This document shows positions 58,601-64,000 of a stretch of 64,000 nucleotides of DNA, piece after piece. Location: positions 4,164,001 through 4,228,000 of the forward strand of contig LR990056.1 of assembly GCA_905147135.1 (NCBI GenBank), read 5' to 3'. The stretch comes from Blastobasis lacticolella (lineage: Eukaryota; Arthropoda; Insecta; Lepidoptera; Blastobasidae). Made by a program: the position numbers and the translations under genes. The stretch's first letter is position 1. Each line of letters opens with the position of its first letter. The notes beneath the pieces are model-generated. The model was not told the DNA's origin and made no database searches. It saw only the letters and a list, made by a program, of their open reading frames with translations.

Positions 58601-61600
58601 TGAAGGTCGGCGCTGCAATATAAATTATGATAGAAAAAAATTTTTAGTTCGTCGGGTAGGTTAACAAAAAATATTAAACACATGTTTTTTCTTTTGTCAC
58701 GTAGACAAAAAATAACGGCGATACAGTGCGTTGAAATGTTGCGTGATGTCACGCCTAGCATCATATTTTGCTTGGAAGTGACATGATTTGATGATGATGA
58801 ATGAATTGGCAAGACTGAATGAAACTACCTAATCCACGTAATGTTGTTGCTATGTACAGTCAAGGAAATTGAATGTTCAGCAAGTTACTAAATGCCGAAG
58901 TGTATAAAAAATTATCAATTGAATACACTGACGTAACGCTTCGCGATGAAGTTGCGAGTGTTAGTAATAACGATTGTAGAAAGTGTGGACTTTATTTTAT
59001 AGACAAGCATTGACCGTGTAGTGTTCGGTAGTTTATTAATAGATAAAATCAGTTTAATTGTCTCAAATTAAACATAAAGTCGAGCATATCCCTTTGCTTA
59101 GCAAAGCCAGTCTGGTATTTACTGTTTATTCCAACCGGCGAGGTATTAATATTAATTATTTTCTGCCGTCATCTGGTCACTGTGAACTTAGTTTTCTAAT
59201 TTATTGCGACCCGATTGGTCGAGGGGCGGGGCTAGGCCGGCGGACAACGATACATCACTATTTTCTTATCGCGAATAAGTGAGTGAGCGTGAGGAATGAG
59301 TGAGTGAGATTACTCGTGACGCGTTTCTACATACGCATCTCCTGTTCCAGGTTCGATCGTCGTTCGTTCACCCGAGACTCCTACTCCTCTGACATCAAGA
59401 GGGAGAGAGACGACCGATTCAACAACGACAAGCCCAGGTATGTGATAGAGGGAACGACCTTAAACTATAGGTCTTAAGGGATAGTTTACATTGCCGGGGT
59501 ACAGAGTGAACGCGATTTTTTTGGTAATATTGGCCACGAAATTGCTTTTTCATCTAAAAGCTAATGAGGCTGAAGTTCGGTTGCAAGATAAAGCAACAAG
59601 GTAATTTTTTCCTTCTAACAGTAAATTTTAGCGATATTTTAATTGCAGGAGATGTTTTGTCAAAATTTATTTCTTTATCTGACTGTTAAGTTCTTTTTTT
59701 TTTATGTTATCCGATAGGCAAACAGGCAAGCGGGCCTGATGGAAAGTGGTCACCACTGCCTATAGACATAAGCAACACTGAGACTATCGCCAATGCGTTG
59801 CCCACCTCTATAACACGTTACTCTGGCAGCAAAAAGGCAAATATCCCTCCACTGCCAAAGCCACGGTTCCCCAAATTCCCACCCCATGGAGCTCTGGAAA
59901 CCTTACTCACCGGCAGAAACACAATCCTATTTAAAATAAATAAGAATGTGAGCTCTATGCCGATTAGGTAAAGCATACTGACAATGAGAGATTAATACAA
60001 CCGTCTCTGTCCACAGGGAGGATAACCGAAGATCTGGAGGTCGCTATTCTCAACGGCGTTTTGAGAAAGAAGATGAACCCGAATGGTGAGTTGTTGATTA
60101 TATTTGTATCTGTTGTGTCAATGGCGAGACCTACGAGGTATACTGGTTTAGCGATGACAAACATAAATTTGTTAAGGTACATCATATGGGTTCACTGTGG
60201 AGATCTTATTCTAAACTAGCTGAATTTTTTAAGATTAAAATAATCGTTTTGACGTCAATACTCCGGTTGTGCCCGAGACCGGGGGAAATGGAGATGGAAA
60301 TGGACCCTGGCAGAAGCCGAGACTGACCACTCAGAAAATGATGATGTTCCCAGTTGTGCTCCTTTGTCCGCCTTGACCGTTGGAGGGTGCATGGTGGCCT
60401 TGACTTTGATCCAGGATTTGACACATTAGCGAATAAGCAAGCGAATGCCGTCGGACGTCCGTGACCTTGTTAACAGAGGAACCTGACCAGATTGGATCAT
60501 GGTTACAAATTCAGTCGCCTGAATTTGCAAGATTCATCACGATGTTTTCCCTCACCGCATGAGCATCAGTTAGAATTCAACTAATGTACATAACTCAGAA
60601 AAGACTCATTGGTACATGGCCGCAGCGGGAGTCGAACCCGGCACCTCTCGCTTACGAGTCGGATACTCAACCGCCCAGCCACCGAGACTCCTATTTTTTT
60701 ATTTTAATGGCTTTTCTTATGTGTGGTTTATCCCATTGTCAGGTTTAGCGGCGGGCCGACGTCGCAGCTGGAAACCATCGAGCTGCGAGGGTTCGACGAG
60801 CCCACGCACCCTAAGAAGAGCGGCAAAGATTCGGAGGTCAGACACCATTCTTTACAGAGCATTTACAGTTATTTAAGCGCGTATCCCTGGAGTTCCTTAC
60901 GGCGTTTAGGTTCAGAATGTCCAACGGTTCTAAAATGTCCAATTCTCGAAACGTTAAGTTCCCTAAATATCCAACTCCCATTACGCCCAATTCCCGTAAT
61001 GTCCAATTCATGATTATATTTGACGTACTTAGTATTCTGTGACATAGGTATTATAATTTTATCTGTGTTGTCATTTTATGAATTGGACATTTCGGGAATT
61101 GGACATTCTGAGCTTTAACGCTTTACAGGGGTTCAATATCCACACTAAACGAATTTGTCCGTTCTTTCATTCATTTGAGTGATATAGAATATAGCTGAAT
61201 GATATAAAATAAAAAGCAGTTTAATTCGACAAGAAAATATGTAATTCGCTACCAGGTGGCGTTGTTTTGTGATTTTATTATATTTTTTTCATATTATAAA
61301 CATTAAAAAAAACATTTCACGCTCATTTACCAACGGCCAATTGCACAAACATACATTAAAAACGTCAAACCCTTGAAAGAATGGAATAATTAAGGTTACG
61401 TAAAATTTTAGGTTTTGTTAATAATTGTCACCGCGAGTGGACACGCGTCTCTATGTTGTACAATTGAATAAATATCAGACTCTAACAAAACATGTTTTGC
61501 AAACAGCCACTCTATAAATTTGTTCGATCGCACATCAGAGGATACGTCACCCCAACTATAATTTCATACAAATTTTATATTTATAACTTTAAAAAATCAT

Positions 61601-63396
61601 ATTTTGAAAAGTAGAAATAATAAAAAAACAGCTCGTTTTAAATTAATTGTCCAATTAAAAAAATCTGCAAAGTTCCTTTGAACTATGACATGGGATCGTT
61701 CAAGAGGTATATTAGAGATCTCCTTAGAGGCGGGCAACGCATTGGTAGCGCTCCTGGTGTTGCTGATGTCCATAGGCGGCGGTGACCACTTTCCATCAGG
61801 TGGCCCGTTTGCCGTATAACATAAAAAAAGTATTCTACGTTATACAGTAAATCTACTGTATTTGCCTCCTTTTAGGTTTAGAAACAACCGCGCTCAAAGT
61901 TGTTAATATACTTTTGGTGACGAACAGCCCACCCACCCTATGGAAAGCGGTAACTACTTTTCGCCCATAACATCTAGTTTCATATTGGTAACAAAACAAA
62001 AACCACCGAATACTAAGTTAAAGTTTACCAACGCTAGCGAGTATTATTGTTTAAAAATAAACCATATCTTCCATAGAAATGGAACAACAGCGGTGGTTCG
62101 AGGTCGCCGGAGCGGTGGCGCAGCGAGGCCGCTTCGCCAGCCAACGCCAACAACGCCAATACGTCGGCCAACGCTTCGACCAACTCGGCCAACGCCAACG
62201 CCAATGCGGCGGCTAATGCGGACAACACATCCGTGAGTGTCTTTGAAAGACCCGACTTAAAAAGAGTGGTGTTATCCATAGTATAAAACCATGATCCAAT
62301 CTGGTCAGGTTCCCCTGGTAGCAGGGTCACGGAGGTCAGACGGTAGTCGCTCCACTGTAATTACCTGATCGCCAAATCCTGGATCATGGTCAAGGCGGAC
62401 CCCGGGCCCTCGTACTCGAGAGCACAACCGGGACATTAAAGCTAAGATGAGTATAAAACAAATTGCTTGGCGCCGTCTGTCACGTCTGTGTCTATGTACG
62501 CTTAGATCTTTTAAACTACGCAACGGATTTTAATGTTGTTTTTAATAATAGTTAGTGATTCAAGAGGAAGTAAGAAAAAAAGGGTAGGTAGGGGTGAAGC
62601 AGGTGTACGTGAACAAAGTCGCGCCATGTCCACTAGTAATTTATAACTTTGACTATCTCTATGGCTTTGTAGCTCCCGAAAGGATGGATGGACCTTTCGA
62701 TGGATTTTGATGCGGTTTTCTTTAAAGGCCAGTTTAGTCGAGATGGTTTTTCGCTATGTTTCATTGAAATCGGTTCAGTATTTTAGGAAATATTTGAATA
62801 AATGTATGTATACTTGGTCTGTGATTATCCGACTTTACCTATCGGTTAGGTTATTGATATTGCAGATCGCGTTTTTTTTTCTTTTAATCTCTGTCGGAAT
62901 AATTTATTTATTTTATCTACAAAACAAACAATCCTTTACGTAACTATTTCGTTATGTTATAATAAACGCCACAGCGGGGATTTTGATTCCATATAACCGG
63001 CGTATGAACCCGAAATTACGACGCAAACTTTCCCGCTGTGGAGTAAATGGCCTGGTCAAGTTAGGTATCCTAGACCTCCATCCATGCCCTAGAATGCATG
63101 ATCAGATTGCGACCAGAAAGTTCCCAGAATCTCTAAATTGTCTTGATTGTATGAAAATTGTCCAGTAGCATTTTTTCGCTAAGTTGTGTTATTGTGTCGT
63201 GGTGTGCTATGTGTACTAAATGTCTTTTCTTTCTTACTTTCTTTCTTTCTATAATGATAATAAAGCAAGCTCCCATCCTTTACAGGAGAAGGAGGCGCCG
63301 GCGGCAACGCCCGCTCCTGCCGAGCCGGCGGGCGAGCAACCAGATTTCAACTTGGACGAGTTCCTCAAATTCGACGCTATTCCGGACGTGCTTACT
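37612..63396 (+). CDS. EIF4ENIF1: eIF4E transporter 4E-T, 5' ten coding exons, continues past window
   Basis: 4E-T binds eIF4E, shuttles it, and in P-bodies links it to DDX6 and decay factors to repress mRNAs. Exons: 37612-37690, 53131-53317, 55997-56075, 56498-56762, 57943-58090, 59351-59437, 60017-60085, 60743-60836, 62077-62232 and 63286-63396. Phases are continuous (1275 nt, 425 aa) with no stop; the last exon ends at a GTGAGT donor, so the gene continues off the window. Landmarks: the eIF4E-binding motif Tyr59-TRDQ-Leu64-Leu65 (exon 2); DPRERV and IVLSPQRRSF (exon 4); GRRIGSGRI (exon 5); DEPEWFSGGPTSQ followed by IEL at 317-319 (exons 7-8); and PDFNLDEFLKF (exon 10), the counterpart of the FDF region that with IEL contacts DDX6. 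Intron 1 is 15.4 kb. The exon 8 donor (GTCAGA) is weak but phase-correct. Exon 2 is tandemly duplicated downstream. Confidence 0.92.
39147..39227. repeat. imperfect hairpin in 4E-T intron 1
   Basis: CTTGTCTTACCAGTGTGTAC and the complement GTACACACTGGTAAGACAAG flank a short AT-rich centre. It may be a fold-back relic. Confidence 0.65.
39480..39725 (-). repeat. dispersed repeat C, 4E-T intron 1
   Basis: Reverse copy from CATCATCACAGCCCGTAACA to GGTGGCGGCACCACACACCA. Confidence 0.6.
40380..41185 (+). mobile_element. degenerate remnant of the same retroelement-type protein
   Basis: Two separated fragments in the same orientation: about 40400-40520 reads RNHALNDIIGRAMVSANVP, a stop, then RTNGKRPDG; about 41105-41170 reads RSYLVQRISLAIQRGNAA. 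The second is the homologue of the fragment in MIOX intron 6. An unrelated repeat piece (about 40525-40640) interrupts it. In 4E-T intron 1. Confidence 0.45.
41748..42078 (+). mobile_element. tRNA-derived SINE, family A, near full length
   Basis: Clear A box (GTGGCCGAGTGGTTAAGG) and B-box region (GGTTCTGATCCC), then the shared body with CAGGGTCACGGAGGTCAGAT and a tail of GGGCCCTGGG and GAGAGCAGAACC. In 4E-T intron 1. Confidence 0.75.
44722..45052 (+). mobile_element. tRNA-derived SINE, family A, near full length
   Basis: Head GGCTGAGTGGTTAAGGCATC and GGGTTTGAATCTC, then the common body and a tail with GGGACATTAACGCCAA. In 4E-T intron 1, same orientation as the gene. Confidence 0.75.
45335..45530 (-). 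mobile_element. tRNA-derived SINE, family B
   Basis: Complete reverse copy with the head at the 45525 end (complement CGACCTGAGTGGTTCAGTTG and GGGTTCAATTCCC). In 4E-T intron 1. Another head-less copy is at 50935-51066 and a fragment at 23771-23825. Confidence 0.7.
46699..46969 (+). CDS. arginine-rich candidate first exon inside 4E-T intron 1
   Basis: An ATG in good context (GAGATGG) opens 90 codons with high third-position GC, unlike the surrounding AT-rich intron, and ends at a GTAAGT donor in phase 1. The predicted peptide is strongly basic near the start (KKARRRRRRAVSRSARRRAR), has a middle part with VHTFLMRYQSALRKVPM, and ends PPSKRVKRVSW. RVSW fits the RVxF/W protein phosphatase 1 docking pattern, but such short matches are frequent. 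Phase 1 is what 4E-T exon 2 accepts, so a promoter near 46.4-46.65 kb could make an alternative 4E-T N-terminus. Alternatives are the first exon of an unrelated nested gene (a possible second exon is 47287-47338) or a mobile-element ORF. No family is recognised. Confidence 0.35.
48760..48970 (+). mobile_element. tRNA-derived SINE, family A, truncated
   Basis: Head with TAATGGTTAAAGGGTCCGAC and B box GGTTCGAATCCC, then a shortened body that stops near a CCCGATTGG segment. In 4E-T intron 1. Confidence 0.65.
49123..49452 (-). mobile_element. LINE ORF2 C-terminal tail in 4E-T intron 1
   Basis: Minus-strand frame with RGSPRKIWIDIAASETG then RREDAEDRAKWKKKSRKADP, the same RTE-like tail as at 20 kb but diverged. 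5'-truncated and antisense to 4E-T. Confidence 0.6.
49464..49972. mobile_element. 509-bp MITE, same family with internal insertion
   Basis: Starts TGTCGCAACTGG and ends CCGGCTGCAACA, flanked by TAGA on both sides. Internal landmarks (GGAGCTCC, CTAATACATAGTATT region, CTCGGGGTAGTAAATATC) parallel the other copy; about 120 bp of extra sequence lies near 49745-49850. Confidence 0.7.
52053..52443. mobile_element. 391-bp MITE, long terminal inverted repeats
   Basis: Starts TGTCGCAGCC and ends GGCTGCGACA, with about 80 bp of matching inverted ends (GGTTAAATTAGCCGGTTAAT / complement). TATA flanks both ends as a likely 4-bp target duplication. Same family as 49464-49972. Confidence 0.75.
53131..53317 (+). 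CDS. EIF4ENIF1: 4E-T exon 2 with the eIF4E-binding motif
   Basis: Listed separately because it is the parent of the duplicated copies downstream. It enters in phase 1 after CCGTCCACAG and leaves in phase 2 at a GTGAGT donor. It encodes an acidic start (GHEEEERPA), a Gly/Ala stretch, then RRPLVYTRDQLLRLR with the canonical Tyr-x4-Leu-hydrophobic motif, then KRNLENAFAGCEALAL. Confidence 0.9.
53482..53626 (+). CDS. EIF4ENIF1: tandem copy of 4E-T exon 2, candidate alternative exon
   Basis: The 98 nt from 53529 to 53626 align without gaps to 53220-53317 of exon 2. They differ at four positions, all third-codon and synonymous, so the eIF4E-binding motif YTRDQLL and the following block are unchanged; the GTGAGT donor is also kept. 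Two acceptors give workable phases. AG at 53480-53481 (after a CTCTCGCTCTG tract) would start the exon at 53482 and replace exon 2 (phase 1 in, phase 2 out, no stop). AG at 53502-53503 gives a 123-nt exon that could be added after exon 2 (phase 2 in and out), yielding two binding motifs. Both acceptors look weaker than that of exon 2. Conserved coding with diverged flanks suggests function; recent conversion is the alternative. Confidence 0.5.
53826..54161. mobile_element. MITE next to the third 4E-T exon copy
   Basis: Left end GTGAGGGTGCCGTAGGTTAT, right end the complement (AATAACCTACAGAGCCCTCA), about 55 bp each with GAAAAATTCCAC / complement inside. An internally deleted relative is at 12046-12207 in MIOX intron 3 and an end fragment at about 645-690. 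Confidence 0.7.
54171..54231 (+). pseudogene. decayed third copy of 4E-T exon 2
   Basis: About 60 nt match the 3' part of exon 2 (LVKRN, NAFAGCE, VLVL), but Glu has become a TAG stop and the GTGAGT donor is lost. The 5' part with the binding motif is missing; a MITE ending near 54161 sits where it should be. Confidence 0.65.
54780..55010 (+). mobile_element. degenerate mariner/Tc1-like transposase C-terminus
   Basis: Frames give WRPRSCDLTPLGFF (from the WPPRSPDLTPxDFFLWG transposase signature) and, after a shift, EELQANVEREISGTP. It is a short dead remnant in 4E-T intron 2, downstream of the duplicated exon copies. Confidence 0.5.
55679..55869. mobile_element. 191-bp MITE with near-perfect inverted repeats
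   Basis: Ends GAGGGCCTAGTGTGAGTTCC and its exact complement, then further matching arms (ATCGCGTTTGCGTTTACG / complement) enclosing a roughly 40-bp loop. In 4E-T intron 2, about 130 bp before exon 3. Confidence 0.8.
56338..56447. repeat. 16-bp minisatellite, second locus
   Basis: Units TAGAATCGGTCAATTA / TAGAATCGGTCAAATG repeated about five times, then TAGACTATGATATCAAAA, in 4E-T intron 3. Confidence 0.7.
57540..57700 (-). repeat. dispersed repeat with tail (A-rich end at 57545)
   Basis: Reverse copy of the element at 16255-16390: shared AGGCCTGCTGGAAGAGATTT-type segment, a TTTAGAAATAAGTAG region and a (AATAAATA)n end. In 4E-T intron 4. Confidence 0.5.
59708..59925 (-). repeat. dispersed repeat D, 4E-T intron 6
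   Basis: Reverse orientation copy of repeat D, ending about 90 bp before exon 7. Confidence 0.6.
60355..60692 (-). mobile_element. tRNA-derived SINE, family A, near full length
   Basis: Reverse orientation in 4E-T intron 7. Head at the 60692 end (complement contains GAGTCTCGGTGGCTGGGCGG and a GGGTTCGACTCCC B box); tail towards 60355. A degenerate LINE-like tail (GGACCCTGGCAGAAGCCGAG) abuts it at about 60300-60325. Confidence 0.7.
60915..61115. repeat. inverted minisatellite arrays in 4E-T intron 8
   Basis: Units of 15-17 bp around AATGTCCAATTCYCGWA run from about 60915 to 61010. Two inverted units (GAATTGGACATTTCGGG) follow at 61078-61110 after an AT-rich spacer, so the whole can fold back. 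Confidence 0.6.
62285..62455 (+). mobile_element. SINE family A, 3' half only
   Basis: Begins inside the body (ACCATGATCCAATCTGGTCA) and runs through CAGGGTCACGGAGGTCAGAC to GGGACATTAAAGCTAAGATG. No tRNA-like head. In 4E-T intron 9, about 50 nt after exon 9. Confidence 0.7.
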
Positions 63397-63414
63397 GTGA
63401 GTATCATACTTACT

Positions 63415-63590
63415 TAGTGCGCTGGCTGTGGATATTGGCCTCCGACACCAGAGATCACCACCTCTTCCTGTCCTGTACCATCTCCTGCCAATCGAGGATG
63501 CCCAGTGCGTGCAGGTCTTTCAGGACTTCATCCAGCCAGCGATATCTGGGTCGCCGGACATATGCTCTCCTTACGGCGGAATCTTCCCCC
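63415..63590 (-). mobile_element. LINE tail fragment after 4E-T exon 10
   Basis: The minus strand reads RRPRYRWLDEVLKDLHALG then WQEMVQDRKRW, a stop, and SLVSEANIHSQ. This is another non-LTR ORF2 C-terminal tail of the RWLDEV...W..QDR..W type. It starts about 20 nt beyond the exon 10 donor. Confidence 0.55.
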
Positions 63591-64000
63591 GTCCTGTCCT
63601 CTCCCAGATATCATACTTAATTCTACTTATTATTAGGTCCTTATACCTATGAAATTTGCGTTTTGTATTGCGAAAATAACGGAAAGTGGAATCTTCATGA
63701 CGGCAAATGAAATGATAAGGGGTATTTTTAAACCCGTATAAAAACAGGAAATCCTTTTTATTCAATTTTAGCGACTTACTGGCATCTAAACATAATCTAT
63801 TTTCGAAATCAAGTTTTGAATGAAAAATATTGGAATAAAAATGTGTAATTGCAATAAAACACGCAGATTTTATAGATAAGTACCCAATATTACAATTTCG
63901 CCTATGTGCTATTATTGCCAAAAGGGGCTTTTCACGATTTCAAATGGCGCTAGTGAGGCGTAAGGTCTGTTGTTAAAATATTGTGATACTCGTACTATTC

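Noticed and set aside
1..64000. CRISPR arrays, operons, ribosomal RNA genes
   Set aside because: The DNA is eukaryotic; the short tandem arrays seen lack regular spacers and no rRNA-like sequence was recognised.

Overview
This is a eukaryotic, intron-rich, AT-rich window that reads as a lepidopteran (moth or butterfly) nuclear genome. The evidence is insect-type orthologues with short exons, tRNA-derived SINEs, fragments of non-LTR retrotransposons, and several families of miniature inverted-repeat elements (MITEs). No bacterial gene, CRISPR array, operon or functional tRNA/rRNA gene was seen.

Three protein-coding loci explain nearly all the coding signal. (1) On the minus strand at 0.97-14.7 kb there is a tandem pair of myo-inositol oxygenase (MIOX) genes. 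The upstream copy is complete (7 coding exons, 293 aa, all six di-iron ligands present). The second copy enters the window with only its first two coding exons, and the rest lies beyond base 1. (2) On the minus strand at 19.3-33.3 kb there is a complete SFSWAP / suppressor-of-white-apricot splicing regulator (15 coding exons, phases closing to 931 aa, two SURP domains). (3) On the plus strand from 37.6 kb to the window end there is the eIF4E transporter 4E-T (EIF4ENIF1): ten coding exons, 425 aa so far, with a 15.4 kb first intron. SFSWAP and 4E-T are divergently arranged. The 4.3 kb between them is full of palindromic mobile elements.

The most interesting locus is 53.1-55.1 kb in 4E-T. The exon with the eIF4E-binding motif (Tyr-x4-Leu-Leu) is tandemly duplicated. 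Across the 98 nt core the second copy differs at four sites, all synonymous, while the flanking intron has diverged. The copy can be spliced in frame either instead of exon 2 or in addition to it. A third copy is decayed and lies next to a MITE insertion. The first intron also holds a GC-rich, arginine-rich open exon with a start codon and a canonical donor. Its phase matches 4E-T exon 2, so it may be an alternative first exon.

The rest is repeats: at least ten copies or fragments of one tRNA-derived SINE family, six of another, degenerate LINE 3' ends, six or more MITE families with visible terminal inverted repeats, a dispersed 16-bp minisatellite, and a three-copy nested hairpin element at 34.4-35.9 kb whose core resembles the SINE tail. 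All gene models were made by eye from reading frames, splice consensus and phase bookkeeping; no alignment or transcript data were used.
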